A stretch of DNA of 34,191 nt from Comamonadaceae bacterium. GTDB taxonomy: Bacteria > Pseudomonadota > Gammaproteobacteria > Burkholderiales > Burkholderiaceae_C. Shown in pieces: positions 10,150 to 18,217 of the stretch. Below the pieces are notes generated by a model, which saw only the letters and a program-made list of their open reading frames with translations, was not told the DNA's origin and did not search any database. The position numbers and the translations under genes were made by a program. The DNA is taken from the NCBI GenBank assembly GCA_947373605.1, contig CANBYM010000028.1, forward strand, positions 1 to 34,191, written 5' to 3'. The first letter of the stretch is position 1. Each line of letters starts with the position of its first letter.

Positions 10150-10977
10150 CTAACCCAGAGTAATAACAGATCGTACGCCATCGCGCCGACCCATGATGTT
10201 GAGAAGATTGGAGAGTTCCTGCGCATGGGCGGGTTCAGCGCGGGCCTCACCCTCAAAACGCATACGGCCCGCGTTCCAGCGGCCCTGACCGCTTAATTGC
10301 AAATCGCCTTTGAGTGTGGTGAGCGCCAGGACGGGTTGTTCACCACCCGACATATCAAGCCGGTATGTGCCAAGTGGTTGCAGGGTGGACAGGCGCGAGC
10401 GCATATCCTGCGCCTCTAGCGCAAGGCTCCCCGCGAGTGTGACGCGGTCCAGCGTCATGTTGACGGTAAAGCCCGGCGTACTAAGCGCCAGATTGCCTTC
10501 TGCCTGCACTGTATTCCAAGGCGTACCCAGGCCAGCGAGCACAGCGGCAGGCCAACTAGACTGATGCTGATGCACCTGCACACTCCAGCCATTCCAAAAA
10601 GTCAGCACGTTCAATGGCGCCAATACGACCTGCACCGGGGTCGCAGTGCAACAGGTGGCAGACAGTCCGGCATGCATGCGGGCCCATCCCAGGCCCAAGG
10701 TCCACTGCACACGTCCTGGCAGGCGCACGGAATCGCGGCTGCCGCTGCCGCCGGTCAGTGCGACTTGTGCAGAGCCCTGCCATACCGTGCCCGCACCATC
10801 GCTCATCAGCACACGGTTCTGCGTCATGGCGTTAATGGCGCTTACCAGCCACTGCGCAGGCGCAGACAACACCACGACCACGAGTGCGCCGCACACCAGA
10901 CCCGCAAACGTCCAGGACCAAGGCGCAACAAAACGGCGCTGCATATGGGCAGATAAGCGGGATGAGGAACTTGCCAT
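10150..10977 (-). CDS. gspN: Type II secretion protein GspN
   Basis: A 275-residue protein with one N-terminal membrane segment (about 'TFAGLVCGALVVVVLSAPAQW') and a periplasmic beta-rich domain containing 'GTVWQGSAQVAL', typical of GspN. GspN is an accessory inner-membrane component found in a subset of T2SS loci. The track start at 11127 would overlap most of gspM's end. The ATG at 10977 (MASSSSRLSAHM) lies 17 bases after the gspM stop codon and is preferred; the downstream Met of 'MQRRF' is an alternative. Its position between gspM and gspD matches many proteobacterial gsp operons. Confidence 0.88.
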   Translation of the reverse strand: MASSSSRLSAHMQRRFVAPWSWTFAGLVCGALVVVVLSAPAQWLVSAINAMTQNRVLMSDGAGTVWQGSAQVALTGGSGSRDSVRLPGRVQWTLGLGWARMHAGLSATCCTATPVQVVLAPLNVLTFWNGWSVQVHQHQSSWPAAVLAGLGTPWNTVQAEGNLALSTPGFTVNMTLDRVTLAGSLALEAQDMRSRLSTLQPLGTYRLDMSGGEQPVLALTTLKGDLQLSGQGRWNAGRMRFEGEARAEPAHAQELSNLLNIMGRRDGVRSVITLG

Positions 10978-10994
10978 AAAAAAGAACGACGCGG

Positions 10995-11528
10995 CTACTT
11001 CGCTGTGCCGCCTTGCGGCAGGGTAAACGTAAGCGTGCCACTCCAGCCGGGCTTGGCTTGTGAATCGCGCTGCAGGTGCACCTCGTTGGCTTGCAACTGC
11101 AACGAAGCGCCGGGTTGCGTCAACCACAAGGCCAGTTCTTTCGCCCCAACTTGCTGCAGCGTTAGGGTTACCTGATCACCCAGCACCCGCACCGTTGCAC
11201 CATTGCCAAGCGCTGTCACAGACGCTTGAAAAGCCTTCAGTGCCTCCGCCGCCGACACGACCGACTGACTTTGCAAAGCGCGTGCAAGCAGTTGCAAGCT
11301 CAGCATACGCTCCAGCTCGGCATCCAATGCCTGATGCTGGGCGGGGGCTTTTTGCAGCACCCGTATCGCTGGCGCCAACAGCACCAGCCATACCAGCGCC
11401 ACGCCCACCAGCAACGCAGCCAGGCGCACACCGCGCTGTTCGCGCGGCGCCAGGCGCATCCACTTGTCCTGCATGGGCTGCAGCACGCCAGACCAACGAG
11501 CCATCGAACCAGTGACACCGTTCGCCAT
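10995..11528 (-). CDS. gspM: Type II secretion protein GspM
   Basis: A 177-residue bitopic inner-membrane protein. A short cytoplasmic N-terminus with 'MRLAPREQRGVRLAALLVG' leads into one membrane helix, then a periplasmic ferredoxin-like domain. GspM partners GspL in the inner-membrane platform. The ATG at 11528 shares one base with the gspL stop codon (TGATG), strong evidence for this start and for translational coupling. The ORF-track start 19 codons upstream is therefore rejected. Sequence conservation in GspM is low, so the call relies partly on operon position. Confidence 0.92.
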   Translation of the reverse strand: MANGVTGSMARWSGVLQPMQDKWMRLAPREQRGVRLAALLVGVALVWLVLLAPAIRVLQKAPAQHQALDAELERMLSLQLLARALQSQSVVSAAEALKAFQASVTALGNGATVRVLGDQVTLTLQQVGAKELALWLTQPGASLQLQANEVHLQRDSQAKPGWSGTLTFTLPQGGTAK

Positions 11529-12742
11529 CAGCGGGCCTCCTTGCGTTGCAAAACCAGTTGATCGCCCTGCAAGCGCGCCTGCCAACCCTGCGCACCGATA
11601 GCGGTGGTTACCGCCGCCGCATCCGCGTCGCTCAGGCCGTTGGCCTTCAGACGCAGTTCTGAGGCACTTAAGTCCACGGCGGACAACGCTTTAGCGTTTC
11701 CAAGAGCGCTGCCCGCTGCGGTAAGCAAGCGCGCCACGTCCACATCCGCCGCGCCTCGCGATTGCGCCAGTGCGCCGACCTCGCGCTGCATTTGCACCGG
11801 CGCATCGACGATGACCGGAATGTTGGGGAAGGTTTGACGCAGCACCGCCTCAATACTGCCGCGCTTTTGCGCCAACAGCGACTGCTGGCGATAAGCTGCT
11901 GCGTTGAGCGCCACCACCTGCGAAACCAGCAAAGCCAGCAGACCCCAGCGTACCGGGCGCCACTGCGGCGCGTGCAGCAAGGTTTGCCAGGCACCGCCGA
12001 TCCGCTTCATGGCGCGCCCGCGCTTGGAGGGACTAAATTCCAGCTGCGCCAGATTGCGCGTGGACTGCGCAGCGCGCAGCATGGCTTGTTGCAAGCTTTG
12101 CGCCTGCATCGGCACGCCAAATGCAGCCTCGACTTCACCCATCACCGCAGGCTGCGCCCACATTTCAACCTCGCCATGCGATTGAATGAGTGACACCGCC
12201 GTGGCGCCAAAGGGTACCAGCATCACGCCCGAGGCCGTGCACAAGGCCACTTGGGTCCGCTCTGCGGCAGCGCTGAAATAGGCAAGCGGATTGGCCCCCG
12301 CATCCACGGGTTCGCATTCGGCCACGATACGCGCCACTTCATAGCCAGCCGCTTCCAGTGCGGCAAGTGCATTGCGCAGCCAGTCCCGTTCGCACACGGC
12401 CACCCACAATGCAGCACCTGTGGCGGGACCGGGGAATGCCGCGAAATGCAGGTTAGCTGCATCGTCCAGCAATTGCTCCTCCATCGCGCCACTGAGCACT
12501 GCACGAGCACGCATAGGGTCTGCACGGGTAGTAAGAACACTCGCCGCCACTTTGTCCGGCATGTTCACCGCATGCCACGACAGAGCGTGCGCTGGCAGCA
12601 CAGCTACCACCCCTGTGCCGCGCGCCGCGGCGGGCATGAGCGCCGGTGCCGCACGGCCATGCGTGACGGTTTGCAAGTCGTCGCGCTGCAGCACGTAGTC
12701 AAACTCCGGCGTCGCGTTGAGGTAAAGAATCAGCGTAGGCAT
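11528..12742 (-). CDS. gspL: Type II secretion protein GspL
   Basis: A 404-residue protein with an actin-like cytoplasmic domain (residues about 1-240, including 'LPAHALSWHAVNMP' and 'EEQLLDDAANLHFA'). One membrane helix follows ('RWGLLALLVSQVVALNAAAY', near residue 265), then a periplasmic ferredoxin-like domain. GspL binds GspE in the cytoplasm and GspM in the membrane. The start is a clear ATG, 19 bases downstream of the gspK stop codon. Full family length, with nothing missing that I can see. Confidence 0.95.
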   Translation of the reverse strand: MPTLILYLNATPEFDYVLQRDDLQTVTHGRAAPALMPAAARGTGVVAVLPAHALSWHAVNMPDKVAASVLTTRADPMRARAVLSGAMEEQLLDDAANLHFAAFPGPATGAALWVAVCERDWLRNALAALEAAGYEVARIVAECEPVDAGANPLAYFSAAAERTQVALCTASGVMLVPFGATAVSLIQSHGEVEMWAQPAVMGEVEAAFGVPMQAQSLQQAMLRAAQSTRNLAQLEFSPSKRGRAMKRIGGAWQTLLHAPQWRPVRWGLLALLVSQVVALNAAAYRQQSLLAQKRGSIEAVLRQTFPNIPVIVDAPVQMQREVGALAQSRGAADVDVARLLTAAGSALGNAKALSAVDLSASELRLKANGLSDADAAAVTTAIGAQGWQARLQGDQLVLQRKEAR

Positions 12743-12761
12743 GGGCTTAAAAAGTGTTGGC

Positions 12762-13676
12762 TCATTGTAGAGATTCGCGTTTACGCCAAAGCACCTTCAC
12801 ATCGGTACCCTGCCGGTCAATCACAGACACCTCTTGCACTGTGGTATCGCCGATGCGCAACTGCCCGCGCACCGCGAAATAGCGTGTGGCTACGCTGAAT
12901 TGGGCACTATCGACTTTGTCGGTACTGATGCCAGCCGCCTTCAGACCCGCGGCTACCGTCTCATAGTGGGCCAAGGCGCGCCCCGCCACCATTTGCTGGG
13001 CTTGTCCGGCATCTAGGCCCGGCAGTGCCGCCACCAGCACTGGCACAGGAGCGGTATTGAGGTTGACGGTCGTACGCGTAGGCAGCAAGGTGGCATAGGG
13101 AGCCAAAGCCTGCAGCGTTGCGTCCGGCACACCCAGCCACGTCAGCTGGTCAAAACGGGTGGGCGTCAATTGGCCCGCATCCGCCTTGCCTGCGCTGGCA
13201 GAAATCAGGTTTCCCACCAATTTATCAAGTTGCGCCGGCGGCAAATTCAAGGCCTTGAACAAGCGTCCGAAGACCTTGAGATCAGACGGCGAAGGCTTGC
13301 CATCCTGCACCAGATTACTCACATTGAGCAGCCCCTGCAAATCGGTAATTTGCCCTGACAAAAACGCTTCCATGGTGTCGTCGGTGTTGTTTTTATCCAC
13401 CGCCAGAAAACTCGACAAGCGCGCTTCAGACAGCGCCAAGGCCCAGGGCTCCGATAAATGGTCGACCTGGCTGGTGCGGCCATCTTCCCGCAAAATCAAC
13501 CGCGCCCAATCCAGCGCGCCGGTCAGTACCCAGGCCATTTGCGTGCGGGTGCGCTCAGCGCTTTCCACCTCCACGTTGCGCCATTGCTGCCACAGGGCAG
13601 CGGCGGCAAAGGTGGCCACCAATGTCACGGTCAACATGGCCGTGAGAATGGCGGCACCGCGCTGAACGGTGCGCAT
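12762..13676 (-). CDS. gspK: Type II secretion minor pseudopilin GspK
   Basis: A 304-residue large minor pseudopilin. It starts 'MRTVQRGAAILTAMLTVTLV', a prepilin-type leader ending in Gly followed by a hydrophobic helix that lacks the usual Glu at position 5, as is normal for GspK. The helix-hairpin-helix-like stretch 'VLVAALPGLDAGQAQQMV' is also typical. GspK caps the pseudopilus tip with GspI and GspJ. The ATG at 13676 overlaps the gspJ stop codon in TGATG; the track's start 12 codons earlier is rejected for that reason. Confidence 0.95.
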   Translation of the reverse strand: MRTVQRGAAILTAMLTVTLVATFAAAALWQQWRNVEVESAERTRTQMAWVLTGALDWARLILREDGRTSQVDHLSEPWALALSEARLSSFLAVDKNNTDDTMEAFLSGQITDLQGLLNVSNLVQDGKPSPSDLKVFGRLFKALNLPPAQLDKLVGNLISASAGKADAGQLTPTRFDQLTWLGVPDATLQALAPYATLLPTRTTVNLNTAPVPVLVAALPGLDAGQAQQMVAGRALAHYETVAAGLKAAGISTDKVDSAQFSVATRYFAVRGQLRIGDTTVQEVSVIDRQGTDVKVLWRKRESLQ

Positions 13677-14395
13677 CACGATTTGTTCCCAGCAACCGTG
13701 GGACGAATCCAATCGCGCGTAATCACCCCTGCCAGTACTGAGCCCTCGGGCAGCGTGAGCACCAGCCGCACACCATCGGGCGTGGCGTTGGCAGCATCAG
13801 CGCTGGACATGGGATTGCTCCACGCGTCATTGCGAAAGAAATAAATGCTCCAGTCCCCCAGCGGCACCACGGCCACTTCGCTCTTGCGGGCGGCATCATC
13901 CGGGCTTTGCGCCCAGATGGCCGCTTGCGACCAGGAAGCTTGCAAATCCACCGGGTTGTGCAACAGTTCGGACTGCCAGCGCAACCATTGCCCCTGCGAA
14001 GCGTCTTGTGCCGGCATCAGCCTGCGGCTCCAGGCCACTACGCGCAGACCGGATTCACCCGCAGCGCCGGATGCGCGCACGATGCGCAGCACCTGGCCAT
14101 TCCAATCCAGCGACACGGGTTTGCTGGCATTGGAGACATTCAGTTTTGGCGCAGCTTCCATGCTTCCGCCGTTGACCGCAGGGGCAGCAGTCTGCGCCAG
14201 ATCGACCATGGCATCCAAATCCGCGCCGAACTGGGCCATGCCGTTTTGCAGCGCCACCAGTTCATCGGCGCGCGACTGGGTAATGGCCGTTGCGCGCGCC
14301 ATTCCGTCAAGTCCGCGCCAGCTCAGCACGGATAGCAACGCCATCACCATCAGGGCGACCAGCAACTCGACCAAAGTAAAACCGCGCTGCCGCAT
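13676..14395 (-). CDS. gspJ: Type II secretion minor pseudopilin GspJ
   Basis: A 239-residue minor pseudopilin with a textbook prepilin leader (MRQRG then FTLVELLVALMVMALL): cleavage after Gly, and Glu at position 5 of the mature protein. It forms the pseudopilus tip with GspI and GspK. The start overlaps the gspI stop codon by one base (TGATG) and the end overlaps the gspK start in the same way, so three genes are translationally chained. A prepilin peptidase encoded elsewhere, probably PilD, must process it. Confidence 0.95.
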   Translation of the reverse strand: MRQRGFTLVELLVALMVMALLSVLSWRGLDGMARATAITQSRADELVALQNGMAQFGADLDAMVDLAQTAAPAVNGGSMEAAPKLNVSNASKPVSLDWNGQVLRIVRASGAAGESGLRVVAWSRRLMPAQDASQGQWLRWQSELLHNPVDLQASWSQAAIWAQSPDDAARKSEVAVVPLGDWSIYFFRNDAWSNPMSSADAANATPDGVRLVLTLPEGSVLAGVITRDWIRPTVAGNKS

Positions 14396-14754
14396 CAGTA
14401 ACGCCCCATTACCGTGGTGATTTGCAACAAGGGCTCAGCGCCACGCGATACCTTGGCTTCCAGCCGCAGAAAGTTGGGATTGGGTGTGGGGCGTACCGAG
14501 TCCACGATGGTTAAAGTTTGTCCGGCCTGCTCGCAGCTCACAGACGTGTCCCCTACGGCAGGCATTTGCTTGGACAGGCGCAAACGTACGAGTTCATTTT
14601 CGGCACACCACTGCGCCAGCATGGCATCGGACTGGCGCTGCGCGTTACGCTCCAGCGATGCCGTGGCCTTCAGACCGGCCGTCAGTGCAATAGCCACGAT
14701 GCCCAGCGCCACCAGCACTTCAATCAGAGTGAAACCGCGATGTCGAACTGTCAT
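14395..14754 (-). CDS. gspI: Type II secretion minor pseudopilin GspI
   Basis: A 119-residue minor pseudopilin, normal size for GspI. It starts 'MTVRHRGFTLIEVLVALGIV', with a prepilin leader cleaved after Gly and Glu5 present. The conserved 'AQWCAENELVRLRL' segment is characteristic of GspI. The ORF track extends 77 codons upstream into gspH; that stretch lacks the signature and is rejected, because the ATG at 14754 sits two bases past the gspH stop codon and immediately precedes the leader. Confidence 0.95.
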   Translation of the reverse strand: MTVRHRGFTLIEVLVALGIVAIALTAGLKATASLERNAQRQSDAMLAQWCAENELVRLRLSKQMPAVGDTSVSCEQAGQTLTIVDSVRPTPNPNFLRLEAKVSRGAEPLLQITTVMGRY

Positions 14755-14756
14755 GC

Positions 14757-15209
14757 TCACGGCGCCTCCACTTTGAAGGGATGCAGCCCGTCTGTAACCA
14801 CCCGCCAGGCCGAGCCACTTTGCACTTTGCTGCTGAGCAATACGCTTTGCGGGCTGAGGATGGGATCGGGTCCCAGATTCAGTGTGACCCCGGCGGCAAC
14901 TTCTGTGCCCGCGTCGAGCCAGGTATCGGGGAGCACGCTTTCGGGCAAACCTACAAATCGAAAACCCGAGCCAGTGGCTTGCCATTGCACCGCCACCCCG
15001 CGCATGCGTGACTGCGCCCTGCCGGATTCGAGCAAGGCAGCCAGGCGTTGCGCATCGCGCTCTACAGTGGTTTGTGAAGTGTCCCGCATGGCAAGGGCCA
15101 CCCCCGCCATTCCGATGGCGATGATGCTCACCACAACCAGCAACTCCAACAGCGTAAAGCCGTGTTGCGGACTGCGCCGGTGCTTATTGCCAGCTGCCGA
15201 TATCAGCAT
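14757..15209 (-). CDS. gspH: Type II secretion minor pseudopilin GspH
   Basis: About 150 residues, with 'RRSPQHGFTLLELLVVVSII' giving a prepilin cleavage site after Gly and Glu at position 5. The region after the helix, 'DAQRLAALLESGRAQSRMRG', is typical of GspH/FimT pseudopilins. I start it at the ATG at 15209 (MLISAAGNKH), which gives a leader of about 18 residues and overlaps the end of gspG by 26 bases. No start codon lies closer to the cleavage site. The overlap is longer than for its neighbours, so the start is less certain than the identity. Confidence 0.92.
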   Translation of the reverse strand: MLISAAGNKHRRSPQHGFTLLELLVVVSIIAIGMAGVALAMRDTSQTTVERDAQRLAALLESGRAQSRMRGVAVQWQATGSGFRFVGLPESVLPDTWLDAGTEVAAGVTLNLGPDPILSPQSVLLSSKVQSGSAWRVVTDGLHPFKVEAP

Positions 15210-15609
15210 CTTTGCCTTCGCCGCCTGGTTTGCCATCAGCGCCAAAGGACATCACATCAATCTCCCCCTTGATACCGGGGTTCAGATACTGGTAGGGCCG
15301 GCCCCAGGGGTCATTGGGCAACTTCTCCAGATAAGGTTTCCAGTTGGCAGGAACGGGGTCGGTGGTGGGCTTAGCCAATAGGGCCTGCAAGCCCTGCGTT
15401 GCGGTGGGGTAGCGCTGATTGTCGAGTTTATAAAGTTTGAGCGCCTGACCGAGATTAGCAATATCGGTTTTTGCTGCAGTGACACGAGCGTCATCGGCGC
15501 GGTCCAGCACATTGGGCACGATCAGCGCGGCCAGCACCCCAATGATGACCAGCACCACCATTAACTCAATCAGCGTGAAGCCACGCATCGCTTTCAATGT
15601 TTTTTTCAT
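15184..15609 (-). CDS. gspG: Type II secretion major pseudopilin GspG
   Basis: A 141-residue major pseudopilin that builds the T2SS pseudopilus. The leader 'MKKTLKAMRG' is followed by 'FTLIELMVVLVIIGVLAAL'. The C-terminal half has the GspG signature patterns 'LYKLDNQRYPTATQGL', 'NDPWGRPYQYLNPG' and 'VMSFGADGKPGG', which includes calcium-binding Asp residues in the family. I chose the ATG at 15609 because a ten-residue leader is normal; the ATG at 15630 would give 17 residues and is an alternative, and neither has a clear ribosome-binding site. First gene of the minus-strand gsp operon. Confidence 0.95.
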   Translation of the reverse strand: MKKTLKAMRGFTLIELMVVLVIIGVLAALIVPNVLDRADDARVTAAKTDIANLGQALKLYKLDNQRYPTATQGLQALLAKPTTDPVPANWKPYLEKLPNDPWGRPYQYLNPGIKGEIDVMSFGADGKPGGEGKDADIGSWQ

Positions 15610-15690
15610 GGCTGTTATTGTTGCTCGCATGAGGATTGATTCGCCGGCAATTTTAGTGCGTGGATACTTCCTTAAACGATAATCGCAATC
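15610..15690. promoter_or_regulatory. Divergent gspG / gspC intergenic control region
   Basis: This 81-base gap separates the two divergent starts of the T2SS locus, so both promoters must lie here or within the first codons. GATAAT at 15678-15683 on the plus strand resembles a -10 box for gspC, but I see no good -35 at the right spacing. On the minus strand TTGCGA and TATCCA are 16 bases apart, a weak candidate for gspG. No clear operator is visible. Confidence 0.3.
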
Positions 15691-16140
15691 ATGCAATGGA
15701 CTTCACACCAGATCTGGGCTCCGCGTGTCAGCGCTTTTGGCGTTGCATTGTTGCTGGGCGCGGGGGTGAGCTATTGGGTATTGCATTGGCCAGCGGCCGC
15801 GGTAACACCCCTTGCCAGCACCGCGCAGGCTGAATTGCCGCAAGCGGACGTCAACAGCGTAACCCGTTTGCTTGGCTCCCCTACCGGTGCCGCGCTTGAA
15901 GCCGTTGCGCCGGTGGTCAACCGATTCGTCCTGATCGGCGTCGTCGCCCGAAGCGCAGGGGTCGGTTCAGCCATCATCGCGGTGGACGGTAAACCAGCCA
16001 AGTCCTATGCGGTTGGCAGCACCATTGAAGCCGGCCTCGTGCTCAAGGCGGTAGCGGCCCGCAAGGCAATGCTGGCCGGCAGCATGGATGCAGGCACGCT
16101 CCAAACTCTTGAAATGCCTGCCCCCTCGGCGGGCAAATAA
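15691..16140 (+). CDS. gspC: Type II secretion protein GspC (short form without PDZ)
   Basis: A 149-residue inner-membrane protein: one N-terminal membrane helix ('VSAFGVALLLGAGVSYWVLHW') and a periplasmic homology-region domain ('NRFVLIGVVARSAGVGSAIIAVDGKP', 'YAVGSTIEAGLVLKAV'). GspC links the inner-membrane platform to the GspD secretin. It ends soon after the HR domain, so the PDZ or coiled-coil domain found at the C-terminus of many longer GspC proteins is absent. It is transcribed divergently from gspG-E, whereas in many species gspC heads the same operon. Convergent with dctM, 29 bases away. Confidence 0.88.
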   Translation: MQWTSHQIWAPRVSAFGVALLLGAGVSYWVLHWPAAAVTPLASTAQAELPQADVNSVTRLLGSPTGAALEAVAPVVNRFVLIGVVARSAGVGSAIIAVDGKPAKSYAVGSTIEAGLVLKAVAARKAMLAGSMDAGTLQTLEMPAPSAGK

Positions 16141-16169
16141 GCAATTTCAACGTTGTAGCCTCAGCAGGC

Positions 16170-17630
16170 CTATGGCTTGGGGCTTTCGGGTTGAGAACTT
16201 TCAGCTGGCTGCGTCATCTCCTGCATCCGGCGCACCAGATCAGTATCCGATTCCGCTGCATCACCCGGGGCATTCAGCACCGCAGGCGCATCGAGCTGAT
16301 GCACCGCTGCGGGCACGCAAAACACCACCGCGATGACCGCCACGAGCGCCAGTAAAAATGGCAGCATTGCTTTGAGCAATGCGGCATTGCTTAACGAGGG
16401 CGCCATGCTGCCGCGCGCCAGCATGACGGCATAGCCCATGGGGGGCAATAAGAAACTCAGTTGCAAAGCCAGCAACAACAACACCGAAACCTGCTGCGCA
16501 TCGCCCAGCAAGCCAATCAACGCAGGCCCAACGATGGGAATGATCACAAAAATCAACTCAAACGCATCCAGCACCCATCCACACAAGCCCACCCCCAACA
16601 ACACCAACGCGGCGGTAGCAGCATGTGGCAGGGGCGATGACAACATGGTTTGCACAAGCCAAAGGTCCGTTCCCCACAGCCGGAATACCAGACTGAACAC
16701 CGTTGCCCCCACCAGCAGCGCCAACAATGCACCGCTCATAGCCATCGACTGAACCAACAATTCGCGCCACAGCTGCAAACTCAGGGCACGCGTCAGGATC
16801 GCACCTGCAACCAGCAGCATGCAGGCGCTCGCTGCCGCCTCCACCGCGAACACCCGCCCGGCAAATACCGCCCACAACAACCCCATGATGAACACCACAG
16901 CGCACATAGCCAGCACCACTTCAGCTTTGGAAGTCGCGGGCACCACGCTGGCATCACTGCCGCTTTGCCGTCTGACCACCGCTGCCCACGACAGCACCAG
17001 GGCCAGCGCCGGCAGCAAGGCGGCATGAAACACGTCCTGGGTGTTAATGATGTGCGCACTTTGCAACAGGATGCCCGGCAGGTTGAGAGCCTCAGTGTGT
17101 GCACGCATCATGGCGTCGCCCAGCAGGATTAGCACCAGTGAAGGAGGCACCACGACACCGATGGTGGAAGCCACACTGACCCAGGCGGTGGATCGGGCCG
17201 CGTCCAAACCCTGCAACTGCGGCCTCAGCAGCAGTGTGAGCATGGATGCGCTGGACGCCACCGAACCGTTCATGGGTGCAATAAGTGCGCCCAAACCGAG
17301 TGCTGCCAAGGCCCGGCCGGCCGCCGCGCTGCCGACGCACCGGGCAAATAAGCGCGTCAATACGGCAAAAAGTGCCTGGGCCACGGCAAGGCGCTGCAAC
17401 AAAAGGCCGACAAATACATACAGCGGCAAGGCTTGCAGAATGTCACTCTCCAGCAAACCTATCACCCGCACCGGCATGGCCCCCAGCACCTGCATATCCA
17501 TGACCCCCGACGCTACGCCCGCCAAAGCCGCCGCGCTGGAAACGCCTACCAGCAACACCCAGACCGGCAGACCACTGAAGGCCGTTCCCAAGGCCAGAAC
17601 CGCAAGCATGACCAGACCGCCACAATGCAC
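16170..17630 (-). CDS. dctM: TRAP transporter large permease (DctM-like)
   Basis: A 486-residue protein with a dozen or more hydrophobic segments and the DctM-type patterns 'LPLYVFVGLLLQR', 'MNGSVASSASML', 'ASTIGVVVPPSLVLILLG' and 'FELIFVIIPIVGP'. It is the ion-coupled translocating subunit of a tripartite ATP-independent periplasmic (TRAP) transporter. I start it at a GTG at 17630 because a GGGAGG ribosome-binding site lies eight bases upstream and spans the end of dctQ; the ATG at 17663 or at 'MLAVLALG' are alternatives. About 60 hydrophilic C-terminal residues exceed the usual 425-residue length. No DctP binding protein is adjacent, so the substrate cannot be predicted. Confidence 0.88.
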   Translation of the reverse strand: MHCGGLVMLAVLALGTAFSGLPVWVLLVGVSSAAALAGVASGVMDMQVLGAMPVRVIGLLESDILQALPLYVFVGLLLQRLAVAQALFAVLTRLFARCVGSAAAGRALAALGLGALIAPMNGSVASSASMLTLLLRPQLQGLDAARSTAWVSVASTIGVVVPPSLVLILLGDAMMRAHTEALNLPGILLQSAHIINTQDVFHAALLPALALVLSWAAVVRRQSGSDASVVPATSKAEVVLAMCAVVFIMGLLWAVFAGRVFAVEAAASACMLLVAGAILTRALSLQLWRELLVQSMAMSGALLALLVGATVFSLVFRLWGTDLWLVQTMLSSPLPHAATAALVLLGVGLCGWVLDAFELIFVIIPIVGPALIGLLGDAQQVSVLLLLALQLSFLLPPMGYAVMLARGSMAPSLSNAALLKAMLPFLLALVAVIAVVFCVPAAVHQLDAPAVLNAPGDAAESDTDLVRRMQEMTQPAESSQPESPKP

Positions 17631-17635
17631 CTGTA

Positions 17636-18124
17636 CTACCTCCCACCCGAGCCGCTTGCCCATGCGCGGCGCAGTTGCACCGCTATCCACAGCAGCATGA
17701 GCAGCAGCATTAAAACCAGAGCCAGGCGGATGGCGAAGTAGCCGGGGTTCAGGGTTTCTGCAAAACGCTCCCGATTTGCGACCGACTGCACCACGGTGGG
17801 GAAGCTGGACCAGAGCATGAATACTGCCCATGGTCCGGCGCACAATGCTGCGGCCACTGCACGCCACTTGGAGCTGCCGGTAGTTGCGGAATTCGCGTTA
17901 TTCCCGGCGTTCGGCGCATGGACAACGAGGTGCAGTCCGCGCCATGAGGCAGCAGCCACACCTGCCGCGACGTACCACGCAAAAACAATCTGAGCCACGT
18001 CATTCGCCTCGCGGGAATAGGCTTGAAACACCTCCCGCAGTGGCCACTGTGCAAACAGGAGCATCGCCAGTGCAAGCACCAGCGCGGCGGCGCAGCCAAC
18101 GAACCACGAAATTGCTTTGGGCAT
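17636..18124 (-). CDS. dctQ: TRAP transporter small permease (DctQ-like)
   Basis: A 162-residue protein with four predicted membrane helices, the usual DctQ layout ('FVGCAAALVLALAMLLFAQW' first, 'AIRLALVLMLLLMLLWIAV' last) and 'LREVFQAYSREANDVAQIVFAW' in the family's first loop. DctQ is the small membrane partner of DctM. The ATG at 18124 has a GAGG site six bases upstream, so the track's longer start is rejected. It is followed by dctM with only five bases between stop and start. The call is supported mainly by size, topology and the DctM neighbour. Confidence 0.82.
   Translation of the reverse strand: MPKAISWFVGCAAALVLALAMLLFAQWPLREVFQAYSREANDVAQIVFAWYVAAGVAAASWRGLHLVVHAPNAGNNANSATTGSSKWRAVAAALCAGPWAVFMLWSSFPTVVQSVANRERFAETLNPGYFAIRLALVLMLLLMLLWIAVQLRRAWASGSGGR
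17639..17644 (-). promoter_or_regulatory. Ribosome-binding site that sets the dctM GTG start
   Basis: GGGAGG on the minus strand lies inside the last codons of dctQ. The dctQ TAG falls within the eight-base spacer before the dctM GTG. This arrangement implies tight coupling of the two permease subunits and decides the start in favour of GTG at 17630. Confidence 0.6.
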
Positions 18125-18217
18125 GAATAACCTCGGCGCCCTGTTGATCGGGCGATCCGGCCAAGAATACAGGATGCCCCGGCATCCGGAACATTTTTGT
18201 CTGGGACAATGCCCCAC

